DNA from: an uncultured Bacteroidota bacterium
GTDB lineage: Bacteria; Bacteroidota; Bacteroidia; Chitinophagales; Chitinophagaceae
DNA length: 64,000 nt
NCBI GenBank assembly: GCA_903882965.1
Contig: CAIRZD010000169.1
Location: 1 to 64,000 of the forward strand
Direction: 5' to 3'
Each line of letters opens with the position of its first letter. Position 1 is the first letter of the stretch. Shown here piece after piece: positions 16,765 through 26,992 of the stretch. The position numbers and the translations under genes are program-made. The notes beneath the pieces were generated by a model, which was not told the DNA's origin, did not search any database, and worked only from the letters and a program-made list of their open reading frames with translations.

Positions 16765-17466
16765 TTATGATTCTTCTTCATTATGTAACGTTTCGACCTT
16801 CGACCCGAAGAAATTGAGGAATAATACAATAAATGCTACTACCATCACTGCCTGTATACATACCATTAACTGGCCAAGGTGGGATACGGGGTGCATATCT
16901 CCATAACCTATAGTTGTGGAGGTAACAATACTGAAATATATGTAATCCATGGCAACCAAAGGTTTGTCGCCAAGTAAATGGAGACATGCATAGATCACAG
17001 CAAAGGACAAGGATATTTCCATATAGTTGAAAAACAGCATCAGAATGTTGCGCCGATAGGAGCGGGGTTTTACAAATATATCTGATACAAAAATGAGGGA
17101 TGCCACATAACAGATAGTCTCAATTAATAAATAGCAAGAGATAAACAGTGAGATCTTATATTTATACAAGCCGGATAAAAGGAAAAATACAGGCAGCATT
17201 GTTTTGAAAAAAACATAGAACTCAATAGCCACGTTTCTTTTTATCACGCCGAATTTCCCGAAAATATTCCGGATGTGCATGCCCGGGAAAAGTATTTGAG
17301 TGGCTACAAGAAACAACCTAAGTACTTTTTCAAACCCTATATCGTGATGTTTCTCATTATTCCAGATCCTTCTTACGTTTACTTTGTATGCAAGATATGC
17401 GGAGTGGTTGAGCGGTTTATTATACTCAGGTTTGCCAAAAAATAATTTATAAAGGACATCCTTCAT
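16765..17466 (-). CDS. Two-pore-helix potassium channel family protein
   Basis: 233 residues with a C-terminal ion-channel module. The selectivity filter STTIGYGD lies near residue 190, followed by an inner helix AVMVVAFIVLFLNFF. Before it are four or five hydrophobic segments (about residues 80-170), more than a minimal KcsA-type channel, so the overall shape is like a 6-TM channel without a recognisable S4 charge ladder. No RCK/TrkA_N domain follows. Transcribed alone, divergent from the flavin reductase. Confidence 0.88.
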   Translation of the reverse strand: MKDVLYKLFFGKPEYNKPLNHSAYLAYKVNVRRIWNNEKHHDIGFEKVLRLFLVATQILFPGMHIRNIFGKFGVIKRNVAIEFYVFFKTMLPVFFLLSGLYKYKISLFISCYLLIETICYVASLIFVSDIFVKPRSYRRNILMLFFNYMEISLSFAVIYACLHLLGDKPLVAMDYIYFSIVTSTTIGYGDMHPVSHLGQLMVCIQAVMVVAFIVLFLNFFGSKVETLHNEEES

Positions 17467-17544
17467 AGTAGTAAAGTTAGTTGATTGGTTGATAAGTTAA
17501 ACACTAACATAGCCAGATATAATATATAATGCAGGGTGAAAATA

Positions 17545-17572
17545 TTTGCTGTGGGTGTTTTTTGTACATTTG
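17545..17572 (+). promoter_or_regulatory. Promoter of second FNR gene (TTTG-N16-TACATTTG)
   Basis: TTTG at 17545-17548 and TACATTTG at 17565-17572. The -7 box ends 9 nt before the ATG at 17582, so the transcript would have a leader of only a few bases. It lies within an upstream extension of the open frame, which argues for the internal ATG. Confidence 0.55.
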
Positions 17573-17581
17573 CAGCCATTT

Positions 17582-18670
17582 ATGTCTGCTCTGAAATTTT
17601 ACTCTTTAAAGGTTAAAGACGTACGGCCTGAAACGGCTGATTGTGTTTCCGTATCGCTGGAGGTACCTTCCGAGCTGGAAGAAAGCTTCGGCTTTGCTCC
17701 GGGCCAGTACCTCACTTTCCGCCGTCATTTTGATGGGTCGGAAGTGCGCCGGTCGTATTCTATATGCTCCAGTCCCAAAGATGGAGAATTACGTGTAGCC
17801 ATCAAAAAGGTGGAGCAAGGCAAATTTTCCACCTTTGCGCATGGTGAACTGAAAGCCGGTGATATCTTGGATGTAATGCCGCCGATGGGTAATTTCACTG
17901 CTAAGAACACGGAAGCCAAGCATAAAGAATACCTGGCATTTGCATCTGGTAGCGGTATTACACCTATAATGAGCATCATGAAGACGGTGCTGGAAGATGA
18001 ACCAAACAGCAGCTTTACACTGGTATATGGCAACCGCTCAAAAAATTCCATCATTTTCAGGGAAGCTATAGAAGCCCTGAAAAATAAGTATATGCTGCGC
18101 TTGCGTGTATACCATATTTTGAGCCGGGAGTATATGGAGATACCATTGTTCAGCGGCAGGATAAACGCAGAAAAATGTGCCGAATTCTGTAAAACGCTTA
18201 TTGATATCACTACGATCGATGAGGCATTTATTTGCGGGCCGGAAGAAATGATACTTTCTGTACGCCAGCAATTAATAGACCTGGGCATGCCATCCGGCCA
18301 TGTGCATATAGAACTCTTCACATCCCCCGACCAACCTAAGGCTTCCCACGAAAAATGGGCATCAAGCCATAAAAATGATAATGGCCCAGCGAGCAAAGTA
18401 AGCATTACACTGGACGGCACAACCTTTGATATGGAGGTGCCTTTTAATGGCGAAAGTATACTGGATGCGGCTTTAAAAGCCGGTGCCGACCTCCCTTATG
18501 CCTGCAAAGGTGGTGTATGCTGCACCTGCCGGGCGCTGGTAACCGAAGGTGAAGTAGAAATGGAAGTAAACTACGCCCTTGACGAGCATGAAGTACAAAA
18601 GGGATATGTGCTCACTTGCCAGTCGCACCCACGCACCGAAAGGGTCGTTATAGATTTTGATGCACGATAA
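17582..18670 (+). CDS. FNR-type oxidoreductase with C-terminal 2Fe-2S domain, PaaE-like
   Basis: 362 residues from ATG 17582 (MSALKFYSLKVKDV). FAD-binding RRSYSICSS is near residue 60, the NAD-binding GSGITPIMSI near 125, and a C-terminal plant-type ferredoxin has CKGGVCCTC plus a last Cys in LTCQSHP. This matches the reductase subunit of phenylacetyl-CoA epoxidase-type systems more closely than the paralogue at 3391-4437. No other paa genes are in the window, so the partner oxygenase is not shown. It may be read from an almost leaderless mRNA. Confidence 0.88.
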   Translation: MSALKFYSLKVKDVRPETADCVSVSLEVPSELEESFGFAPGQYLTFRRHFDGSEVRRSYSICSSPKDGELRVAIKKVEQGKFSTFAHGELKAGDILDVMPPMGNFTAKNTEAKHKEYLAFASGSGITPIMSIMKTVLEDEPNSSFTLVYGNRSKNSIIFREAIEALKNKYMLRLRVYHILSREYMEIPLFSGRINAEKCAEFCKTLIDITTIDEAFICGPEEMILSVRQQLIDLGMPSGHVHIELFTSPDQPKASHEKWASSHKNDNGPASKVSITLDGTTFDMEVPFNGESILDAALKAGADLPYACKGGVCCTCRALVTEGEVEMEVNYALDEHEVQKGYVLTCQSHPRTERVVIDFDAR

Positions 18671-18721
18671 TACGGAGCAGTTTCTACAATATTTTTTTTA
18701 GACTTTACGGCTCAATCCCAT

Positions 18722-18729
18722 TATTTTTG
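18722..18729 (+). promoter_or_regulatory. -7 motif (TATTTTTG) abutting the NagZ-lactamase start
   Basis: Exact TAnnTTTG ending 4 nt before the ATG at 18734. With the usual 4-8 nt from the -7 box to the transcription start, the mRNA would begin at or next to the start codon. Confidence 0.5.
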
Positions 18730-18733
18730 TTTT

Positions 18734-21700
18734 ATGAGTTCATTCCGCCGCGTTTTATTAATTACGCTGGGTATATTGTCTATTGCTGCAAATGTTTTGG
18801 CGCAACCAAAAAGCAAATCGAAACAGGTAGATAATACTGCTGCCAAAAATCATTGGGTAGATAGTGTGTATGATAAACTGACCCAGGAAGAACGGATAGG
18901 GCAGCTTTTTATGGTAGCGGCATATTCAGGTGGGAAAAATTATAATGAAGAGCAGGTTACAAAACTCATAAATGACCACCAGGTAGGCGGCCTTATTTTT
19001 ATGCAGGGCGGTCCGATACGGCAGGCCGTACTTACTAACCGATACCAGCATTTGGCACAGACACCGCTGCTCATAGCCATGGACGCTGAGTGGGGCATTG
19101 GTATGCGCCTCGACAGTTTAAAAAACTACCCGCGCGAAATGATGTTGGGTGCAACACACGATACCGACCTTGTGAACCGTATAGGTGGTGCAATAGCAGC
19201 GCAGTGTAAAAGACTGGGCGTAAATATAGATTTCGCACCAGATGTGGATGTGAATAATAATGCAGCTAACCCGGTAATTAATTCACGTTCTTTCGGTGAA
19301 GACAAAGTTTGGGTATCGCGATTAGGAATAGCATTTATGCGCGGCCTGCAGAAGAACGGCGTGATGGCCTGTGCCAAACATTTTCCGGGACACGGTAATA
19401 CGAGTGTTGATTCGCACAAAGACCTGCCGCTAGTATCGAGGTCATTACCTCAATTAGATTCTATAGAGCTTTACCCATTTAAACAAATGATAGCCGCAGG
19501 CGTGAAGAGTGTAATGATAGCACACCTCGAAGTACCCGCCCTCGATACCACGCCACATGTGCCCACTACACTTTCGAAAAATACAGTTACCGGGCTATTG
19601 AAAGAAAAGCTAGGTTTTAATGGATTGATATTTACAGATGCGCTCAATATGCAGGGTGTTACAAAATATTTTCCGGCAGGCGATGCAGACCTTCGTGCAT
19701 TTGAGGCAGGCAATGATGTTTTATTATTTTCACAAGATGTACCTGCTGCATTAGGAAAAATAAAGGCAGCTATTGACAGTGGCATTATACCGCAAACAGC
19801 GCTGGAAATAAGTGTGAAGAAAATATTAGGCGCAAAGTATGAGGCAGGTATATCAACATGGAAAGATATAGATACTACCCGGCTCACCTACGACCTTAAT
19901 AAATACGTTGATACTTTTAGGATACTGACCGCAAAAGCGGCTATAACACTTGTGAGAGACGATAACCAGGTGCTGAAAAAGATAAATGAAAATATGCGTA
20001 TAGGCTATGTGGGTGTGAACGCCAATACTTCTACCTCCCTATATGAAAGCCTGAACGATGAGTTTGATAACATAAAACCGGAGTGGCTACCCAAAGGCAG
20101 CCCGGCAGACACAATACAAAAGATACTTGATGGCCTTGCGAAGTATGATGTAACTATTATTGCTGTGCATAACCTCAGTTTTTCACCCGGTAATAATTAT
20201 GGTTTAAGTGATGAACAGGTAAATTTTTTGCAAATGGCCGGTTGCAGAAATAATGTGATGGTGATATTGCTGGGCAATGCTTATGCTATGCAGTATTTTT
20301 GTGGTGCAGGTTCTGTTATTGTTGGTTATGAAGATGATACGCTTGTGGAGCGTTCAGTAGCCAATATGTTGCTGAAGAAGATAAAGCCAAAAGGTAAGTT
20401 ACCTATAACCGCCTGTGTCAACGGACAGAGCGTTTGTCCAGCTCCGGTGAAAGCAGCGGTAGTATCTAAAGAGCCTTCAAATGAACTAAGGAAAGTTTTT
20501 TTCCCTGCTGATGCAGGTGTGGTGCAGCAAACTGCACTTGACCGGCTGGATATGTTTATGGCACGCAATATTGCAGATGGCGTATTCCCGGGCTGCAGGG
20601 TACTGGCGGCAATAAACGAAAAAGTTTTTTATGATAAAGCTTTTGGATATACCCGGTATGATAAAATACATCCGGTAGATACCAATACGCTGTATGACAT
20701 GGCCTCATGTACCAAGGTGTTGGCTACTACGCTTGCTATTATGAGGCTCTATGAACAGGGCAAGCTGAACCTTGATAAAACTATAGGCGATTACCTGCCA
20801 CAGGCAAAGGGAACCAACAAAGAAGGTTTGCACATAAGAGATATACTGCTGCACCAGGCAGGATTAAGAGGATGGATACCTTTTTATAAAGATGCTGTAA
20901 ATGATGATGGTATGCTGAAAAGTAACCTGTTCAGAAAAACCGCATCTGAAGGTTTTGGCGTGCAGGTGGCGAGAGGTGTATATATGCGCAGTGACTACAT
21001 AGATACCATGTGGAGCAGGATATATGCCAGCTCACTGGATAATGCCGGCAAGATGGTATACAGCGACCTGGATTTTTATTTTCTCGCTGCTATTGTGCAC
21101 CAAATCACAGGGCTCACAATTGATAAATACGTTGAAGAAGAATTTTACAAACCCATGGGCCTAAAACGGATTACTTACAACCCGCTCAATAAATTTGATA
21201 CTCTTCAAATAGCGCCAACTGAACTGGAAACTACTTTTCGTTGCCAGACATTATGCGGTTATGTACATGATCCGGGGGCAGCAATGCTGGGTGGTGTAGG
21301 CGGCCATGCAGGTGTGTTTGCTACTGCACATGATGTAGGAGCCATTTTCCAGATGCTGCTCAATAAGGGGGTGTACGGTAATAAGCGTTATTTCAAAACA
21401 ACTACAATAGACCTGTTTACCGCTTACAACAGTAAGATAAGTCACCGTGGTTTAGGGTTTGATAAACCATTGGCCGATGTAGATGACGGCGGCCCGGCGG
21501 GCGACCGTTGCAGCGGGCTGGCTTTCGGCCACCAGGGCTTTACGGGTACCTGTGTATGGGCAGATCCTGCAACGGGTATTGTATTTGTATTCTTATCTAA
21601 CCGGGTATATCCATCCGGTGCAAATACAAAGATCAATAAGCTGAATGTGCGCACCACCGCGCAGGATTATATTTATGAAGCACTTGGTGTCCCTATAGAC

Positions 21701-21742
21701 CATAACAGGCCAAGTGTGTATAAATCTGAAGTGAACCCTTGA
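18734..21742 (+). CDS. GH3 beta-N-acetylglucosaminidase fused to beta-lactamase-type serine hydrolase
   Basis: 1002 residues with a signal peptide (about 1-23). Residues ~45-385 are a NagZ-type glycoside hydrolase family 3 domain: KHFPGHGNTSVDSHKDLP near 214 holds the His/Asp dyad and GLIFTDALNMQG near 298 the nucleophile Asp. A linking GH3 C-terminal-like domain spans ~390-570. From ~600 a class C beta-lactamase/esterase fold follows: SCTK (the SxxK motif) near 657, YSD in place of YxN near 775, and HQG near 932. It likely acts on peptidoglycan fragments in the periplasm or outside; the second domain may be a peptidase or esterase rather than a true lactamase. Confidence 0.9.
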   Translation: MSSFRRVLLITLGILSIAANVLAQPKSKSKQVDNTAAKNHWVDSVYDKLTQEERIGQLFMVAAYSGGKNYNEEQVTKLINDHQVGGLIFMQGGPIRQAVLTNRYQHLAQTPLLIAMDAEWGIGMRLDSLKNYPREMMLGATHDTDLVNRIGGAIAAQCKRLGVNIDFAPDVDVNNNAANPVINSRSFGEDKVWVSRLGIAFMRGLQKNGVMACAKHFPGHGNTSVDSHKDLPLVSRSLPQLDSIELYPFKQMIAAGVKSVMIAHLEVPALDTTPHVPTTLSKNTVTGLLKEKLGFNGLIFTDALNMQGVTKYFPAGDADLRAFEAGNDVLLFSQDVPAALGKIKAAIDSGIIPQTALEISVKKILGAKYEAGISTWKDIDTTRLTYDLNKYVDTFRILTAKAAITLVRDDNQVLKKINENMRIGYVGVNANTSTSLYESLNDEFDNIKPEWLPKGSPADTIQKILDGLAKYDVTIIAVHNLSFSPGNNYGLSDEQVNFLQMAGCRNNVMVILLGNAYAMQYFCGAGSVIVGYEDDTLVERSVANMLLKKIKPKGKLPITACVNGQSVCPAPVKAAVVSKEPSNELRKVFFPADAGVVQQTALDRLDMFMARNIADGVFPGCRVLAAINEKVFYDKAFGYTRYDKIHPVDTNTLYDMASCTKVLATTLAIMRLYEQGKLNLDKTIGDYLPQAKGTNKEGLHIRDILLHQAGLRGWIPFYKDAVNDDGMLKSNLFRKTASEGFGVQVARGVYMRSDYIDTMWSRIYASSLDNAGKMVYSDLDFYFLAAIVHQITGLTIDKYVEEEFYKPMGLKRITYNPLNKFDTLQIAPTELETTFRCQTLCGYVHDPGAAMLGGVGGHAGVFATAHDVGAIFQMLLNKGVYGNKRYFKTTTIDLFTAYNSKISHRGLGFDKPLADVDDGGPAGDRCSGLAFGHQGFTGTCVWADPATGIVFVFLSNRVYPSGANTKINKLNVRTTAQDYIYEALGVPIDHNRPSVYKSEVNP

Positions 21743-21897
21743 GTAAATCATTAAACAGGATTGGTAAAGAAGTGTTAAAAGGTGTTTAATACCCCTATTA
21801 ATACCCCCTGCTCTTTAGTGTGCGTTAGCCGGAGTTTTTGTTCTTTTACAGATATATTTTTTGATTAGCAAACGAAATCCTTCATACATATACTACT

Positions 21898-24708
21898 ATG
21901 AGATATTTTTTTATCACTGCCATTTTCTTTTTATATTCTTTACAGCAAGGCATAGCGCAAACCTATAGTATTAAAGGCGCTGTATCTGATACGCTCAATA
22001 ATACCCCATTACAGCGGGCATCAGTGGTGATCATACGTACCTCAGATTCTGTGATACAATGCTTTACAAGAACTAAAGCAGACGGGAGTTTTGAATTAAA
22101 GGTGCCCGACCAGGGGAAATATATACTGCAGATCACCTTTCCAAGTTTTGCGGAATATGTCGATGTAATAAACGTAAAGAAAAATATTACTGATTATGGT
22201 CTGATACCAATGGTCTCCAAAGAGCACTTGCTGCAGGAATTTGTACTTAACCAACAGGTTGCTGCGATCAAAATTAAAGGTGATACAACAGAGTACATGG
22301 CCGATAGCTTTAAAGTGAAAGATAATGCTACAGTAGAAGACCTGCTGAAAAGACTGCCCGGGATACAGGTAGATAAGAACGGACAAATAACGGCACAGGG
22401 CGAAACAGTGCAGAAAGTACTTGTGGATGGAGAAGAATTTTTCTCTGACGATCCTAAAGTAGTAACAGAGGGGCTACAGGCCGGTGTAGTAAAAAAGGTG
22501 CAGGTATACGATAAGAAAAGCGACCAGACAGAATTTACCGGCATTGACGACGGGCAGAAAACAAAGACGATAAACCTGGAACTAAAAGACGATAAAAAGA
22601 AAGGTTACTTTGGCAAGATTGATGCAGGTGGTGGCACGGGAGGTTATTTCCAGGACCAGGGTATGATCAACGACTTTAAATCAAAAATGCAGCTTTCGGC
22701 ATTTGGTATCATGTCTAATACTGATAAAGTAGGGCTTGGCTGGCAAGACAATGACAACTTTAGCAGCGGCAATGGGGTAACTGAGATAACCGACGAAGGC
22801 CAGGTAACCATAACATCAAATAATACCGCCGAAGATATGGCAGGATGGGATGGGAAATATAATGGTGAAGGATTACCGCAAATATGGACCGGTGGGCTGC
22901 ACTTTGCTGATAAATGGGACCAGGATAAGGAACACTTTGCGGGTAACTACCGTTATGTCATGCAAAATGTAGATATAATAGGCAATACAGTGATTCAAAA
23001 CCCGCTCCCGAATGACTCAGAAAGTGTTACGCACCAATACAAAAACCAATTTAGCAGGGGCGATCGTAATGGACTCGATGGTATGTTTGAATGGAAAATA
23101 GACTCCATGACCTCTATAAAACTGACCGCTAATGCCGGCGAAAAAAACACAGACATATCTACGATGTATACAAGTGCTACACTGGCACAAAATATAGACA
23201 CATCAAACACTAACTGGCGTAAAGTAACGAGCAATGCAAATGCAGATTTTCTAAATGCCGATTTGCTGATAAGGAAAAAATTCGTAAAAAAAGGCAGATC
23301 ATTATCTGTTGACATAAAAGAGAATTATAAGGATTCAAAAAGCGATGGGTTCCTTTCCTCTTATACAAAATTATACCTCGTAGATACCTCGACCGGAGAT
23401 TCCATTAACCAGCGAAAATCCAGCAACACCAGTACGCTGGCATTTGCAGCCAAGGCTACTTATACAGAACCGTTGTCTAAAATTGCATACCTGGAAGCCG
23501 ACTATGGTATAACGATCAACAATAGCCGCACAACAAATTATTCATACGACAGTAGTGCGCCGGGCCAGTACAATGCTTTTGATAATTATTACAGCAGTGA
23601 TTACAAATACAATATACTTACCAACACTGGTGGGCTGGCATTGCGGTTTATTCCCAATAAAAAAGTTAATTTTTCTTTTGGCAGCGACATATCAAATTCA
23701 CAATACAACCAAACTGATCTGCTCCGCGACTCATCACGTAAGTATGCCTATCTCAATCTTTTCCCGAAGGCCACTTTTGTTTATACACTTGGCAGGGAAA
23801 CAAGCCTTAAATTCAATTACTTAGGCAGCACTACCCAGCCCACTATTGATGAAGTATCGCCATTGCACCAGGATACAGACCCCACAAACATTACTATAGG
23901 AAACACTGGCCTTAAAGAGCAATTCACTAACGCTTTTACATTACGTTTCAACAATTTCAAAATCCTTTCACAGCGCTATTTCTTTGCCAGTGCTACATTT
24001 GATGTTATCAATAACGCTATCAGTACCAACACTACCAATATAGAAGGTATCAGAACAACACAATATGTAAATGTAAACGGGAATTATAATGGCTTTGCAT
24101 TTGTGGGGTATGGCTTCAAGCTTAAAAAGATAGATTTGCAGATCGGTGCACACATTAATACCGGTATCAACCATATCAACAACTATATAAATGACACGCT
24201 CAACCACAGTAATAATAACACCTATACTTTCACACTCGACCTGGAATACTACAAGGATAAGAAGTTTGACCTGGAGTTTAACCCATCAGTTACATATAAC
24301 GACAACAGGTCTACGATAACAAGCTATGCCACGAGTTACTGGACCAGCAATAATGAGCTTACCGGGTCTTTTCAGTTACCATTAAAATTTGAAATCGGCA
24401 GCACCATCACCTGGTTTCTACGCCAACAAACAACCCTGTTTTACAAGGACAATAATGTACTTATCTGGAATGCTTATGTAGGGAAAAAATTCACAAAGAA
24501 AAGTAACCTGGAACTCCGCGCATCAGTATTTGATATGCTGAATCAAAACGTTGGGTATAACAGAACCGCACAGGCAGGTATAATTACTGAAGAGACCTAT
24601 AACACTATACGCCGTTATGGAATGCTTAGCCTCGTGTGGAATTTTTCGCATTTGCCTGCAGGTGCACCTCCTCCACAAGGTGGTGGCATGATGATGATGA
24701 GACGATAA
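21898..24708 (+). CDS. Outer-membrane beta-barrel protein, TonB-receptor-like with CarboxypepD_reg domain
   Basis: 936 residues. Signal peptide (1-20, ends GIAQ), then a carboxypeptidase-regulatory-like beta-sandwich (about 22-100), a plug-like region (about 120-230: KRLPGIQVDKNGQI and VLVDGEEFFSDDPK), and a long beta-barrel rich in aromatic residues and Asn. It ends with a Gly/Met-rich tail, GGGMMMMRR, as seen in this receptor subgroup. The substrate is unknown. The next gene (26 nt) encodes a GLPGLI protein; this pairing is common in Bacteroidota. Confidence 0.9.
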   Translation: MRYFFITAIFFLYSLQQGIAQTYSIKGAVSDTLNNTPLQRASVVIIRTSDSVIQCFTRTKADGSFELKVPDQGKYILQITFPSFAEYVDVINVKKNITDYGLIPMVSKEHLLQEFVLNQQVAAIKIKGDTTEYMADSFKVKDNATVEDLLKRLPGIQVDKNGQITAQGETVQKVLVDGEEFFSDDPKVVTEGLQAGVVKKVQVYDKKSDQTEFTGIDDGQKTKTINLELKDDKKKGYFGKIDAGGGTGGYFQDQGMINDFKSKMQLSAFGIMSNTDKVGLGWQDNDNFSSGNGVTEITDEGQVTITSNNTAEDMAGWDGKYNGEGLPQIWTGGLHFADKWDQDKEHFAGNYRYVMQNVDIIGNTVIQNPLPNDSESVTHQYKNQFSRGDRNGLDGMFEWKIDSMTSIKLTANAGEKNTDISTMYTSATLAQNIDTSNTNWRKVTSNANADFLNADLLIRKKFVKKGRSLSVDIKENYKDSKSDGFLSSYTKLYLVDTSTGDSINQRKSSNTSTLAFAAKATYTEPLSKIAYLEADYGITINNSRTTNYSYDSSAPGQYNAFDNYYSSDYKYNILTNTGGLALRFIPNKKVNFSFGSDISNSQYNQTDLLRDSSRKYAYLNLFPKATFVYTLGRETSLKFNYLGSTTQPTIDEVSPLHQDTDPTNITIGNTGLKEQFTNAFTLRFNNFKILSQRYFFASATFDVINNAISTNTTNIEGIRTTQYVNVNGNYNGFAFVGYGFKLKKIDLQIGAHINTGINHINNYINDTLNHSNNNTYTFTLDLEYYKDKKFDLEFNPSVTYNDNRSTITSYATSYWTSNNELTGSFQLPLKFEIGSTITWFLRQQTTLFYKDNNVLIWNAYVGKKFTKKSNLELRASVFDMLNQNVGYNRTAQAGIITEETYNTIRRYGMLSLVWNFSHLPAGAPPPQGGGMMMMRR

Positions 24709-24734
24709 AATTAAAAACGAAATAGTAGAATTAT

Positions 24735-25484
24735 ATGAAACAGTTTTTTTTAACGATAGGTATTTCCCTAAGTTTATTTGCAACGGCTAATGCACAGTTT
24801 ACCGCCGCCGGGAAAATAGAGTATGAACGCAGGGTGAATGTGTATGCGCAACTGAAAGAGATGGAAGAAGAAGGTGCAAATCCATTTATAGAACAGATGA
24901 AATCGAAGATACCAAAATTCAACTCTACCTATTTTGATCTTGTCTTTGATACCACCCATAGTATTTACAAACCCGGAAAGGAAATTGAAGGCAGCGTTTT
25001 TAAAATGTTTGGTGGTGGCCCGGCAACAGAGAATATTGTGCTTACCGATTTTGCAGCCAAAACCATTAAGGCAAATAAACAGGTTTTTGAGCAGAAAATT
25101 TTTATAGAAGACACAGCGCGGAATATAGAATGGCAGGTAAAAGATGAGATACGTACCATAGCTAATTTTAAATGCCATAAAGCCGTAGGTAAAATATGCG
25201 ACTCTGTTTATGTGGTAGCTTTTTATACCGAAGATATTATTGTAAGCGGTGGCCCGGAAATGTTTGGCGGTTTGCCCGGCATGATCATGGAACTGGCGAT
25301 TCCCCGCCTCCATTGTACCTGGACCGCCGATAAGGTGGAATTGGTAGCACCGAAAGAAACAGACTTTGCAATACCTGAAAAGGGAAAGAAAGTAACCGAG
25401 AAAAGCCTTTTCGAAACAGTTCAGGCCAGTTTTAAAGACTGGGGCAAAATGGCATCGAGAAATATATGGTGGACCGTTCTTTAG
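24735..25484 (+). CDS. GLPGLI family secreted protein
   Basis: 249 residues with a signal peptide ending ATANAQ. The naming motif is present as GGLPGMIMEL near residue 180. Other family features include YERRVNVYAQLKE near the start and a Cys pair around HKAVGKICDSVYVV. These proteins accompany TonB-type outer-membrane barrels and may be transport or maturation partners; the biochemical role is unknown. The 26-nt gap indicates co-transcription with the barrel gene. Confidence 0.9.
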   Translation: MKQFFLTIGISLSLFATANAQFTAAGKIEYERRVNVYAQLKEMEEEGANPFIEQMKSKIPKFNSTYFDLVFDTTHSIYKPGKEIEGSVFKMFGGGPATENIVLTDFAAKTIKANKQVFEQKIFIEDTARNIEWQVKDEIRTIANFKCHKAVGKICDSVYVVAFYTEDIIVSGGPEMFGGLPGMIMELAIPRLHCTWTADKVELVAPKETDFAIPEKGKKVTEKSLFETVQASFKDWGKMASRNIWWTVL

Positions 25485-25534
25485 TTTAATGAAGGGAAAA
25501 TGCTGCGCATTTTCAAATTGCTTAATTTAGCAAA

Positions 25535-26992
25535 ATGAATCTCACTGCTCCAGCGCAAATAACTAACTATATAGCCGGCTCGTTGCAAGCGCCGATAAAC
25601 GGCAAATACATAGATAATATTAACCCCGCTACCGGGGAGATCTATAGCCAAACGCCCGATAGTGACATTAAAGATGTGGAAGAAGCAATAGGGGCCGCAC
25701 GTGCTGCCTTCCCGTTATGGAGTAATACGCCTGTCGAAGAGCGTTTCAAAATACTCAATCATATTGCACAGCTCATTGATGATAATCTTGATGCCCTTGC
25801 CCTTGCAGAGACCAATGACAATGGCAAGCCGTTATGGCTCAGCAAGCGTGTAGATATACCACGGGCATCCAGTAATTTTCGCTTTTTCGCCACGGGCATC
25901 ATGCACTTCAGCACAGATAGCCACCATATGGAAGATAAGGCCATCAATTACACCCTGCGCCAGCCAATAGGCGTGGTGGGCTGTATCTCCCCATGGAATT
26001 TGCCACTGTACTTGTTTACCTGGAAGATAGCGCCGGCTCTTGCAGCCGGCAATTGTGTGGTGGCCAAGCCCAGCGAGGTTACCCCGATGACCGCATACCT
26101 GCTCAGTGTAATTTGTAAAAAAGCTGGTTTGCCACCTGGAGTGTTAAATATTGTGCATGGCAACGGCCCAAATTGTGGCTCAGCTATTGTGGCGCATCCT
26201 GATATTAAAGCCATATCATTTACAGGCAGCACACGTGCAGGCCGGGATATTGCGGCAACTGCCGCGCCAATGTTCAAGAAAATATCATTGGAACTCGGAG
26301 GCAAAAACCCCAACATAATTTTTGCAGATTGCGACTGGGATAAGATGATGCGCACTACGCTGCAATCTTCATTCAGCAACCAGGGGCAAATATGCCTATG
26401 CGGTAGCCGCATATTGGTGGAAGAAAGCATTTATGAAAAATTTAAAACGGAATTTGTAGCCCGTGCCAAAAAGCTCACCAATGGAGATCCGCTTGAAGAA
26501 AATACCAAGCAAGGTGCAATAGTGAGCAAAATGCATTTCGACAAAGTGCTTAGCTGCATAGAACTCGCAAAACAGGAAGGTGGTACTATTCTCCTGGGTG
26601 GTAATCCTGTAAAGCTCACAGGCCGCTGTGCAAACGGCCTATTTATTGAGCCTACAATTATAGAAGGCCTTGGCCCGCATTGCCGCACTAATATGGAAGA
26701 GATATTCGGCCCGGTGGTTACACTGCAATCCTTCACCAACGAAGAAGAAGCCCTGATGCTTGCAAATACCAGCGACTACGGCCTTTCAGCCACCATCTGG
26801 TCGCAGGATGTGAGCCGTGCGAACCGGGTAGCCGCGCAGGTACATAGCGGCATCATCTGGGTAAATTGCTGGCTGCTCCGTGACCTCCGTACACCATTTG
26901 GTGGCTTCAAAAACAGTGGCATCGGCCGCGAAGGTGGGTGGGATGCACTGCGGTTCTTTACTGAGCCTAAGAATGTGTGTATAGAGTTGTAA
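25535..26992 (+). CDS. NAD(P)-dependent aldehyde dehydrogenase
   Basis: 485 residues, a full-length ALDH superfamily enzyme. Visible landmarks: ISPWNLPLYLFTWKIAPALAAGN, the FTGSTRAGRDIA dinucleotide loop, the catalytic Glu in LELGGKNP, and the catalytic Cys in NQGQICLCGSR. The C-terminal FGGFKNSGIGREGG is typical. The pattern is closest to 2-hydroxymuconic semialdehyde or betaine-aldehyde type enzymes, but substrate cannot be set. A -7-like TAATTTAG ends 4 nt before the ATG. Confidence 0.93.
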   Translation: MNLTAPAQITNYIAGSLQAPINGKYIDNINPATGEIYSQTPDSDIKDVEEAIGAARAAFPLWSNTPVEERFKILNHIAQLIDDNLDALALAETNDNGKPLWLSKRVDIPRASSNFRFFATGIMHFSTDSHHMEDKAINYTLRQPIGVVGCISPWNLPLYLFTWKIAPALAAGNCVVAKPSEVTPMTAYLLSVICKKAGLPPGVLNIVHGNGPNCGSAIVAHPDIKAISFTGSTRAGRDIAATAAPMFKKISLELGGKNPNIIFADCDWDKMMRTTLQSSFSNQGQICLCGSRILVEESIYEKFKTEFVARAKKLTNGDPLEENTKQGAIVSKMHFDKVLSCIELAKQEGGTILLGGNPVKLTGRCANGLFIEPTIIEGLGPHCRTNMEEIFGPVVTLQSFTNEEEALMLANTSDYGLSATIWSQDVSRANRVAAQVHSGIIWVNCWLLRDLRTPFGGFKNSGIGREGGWDALRFFTEPKNVCIEL

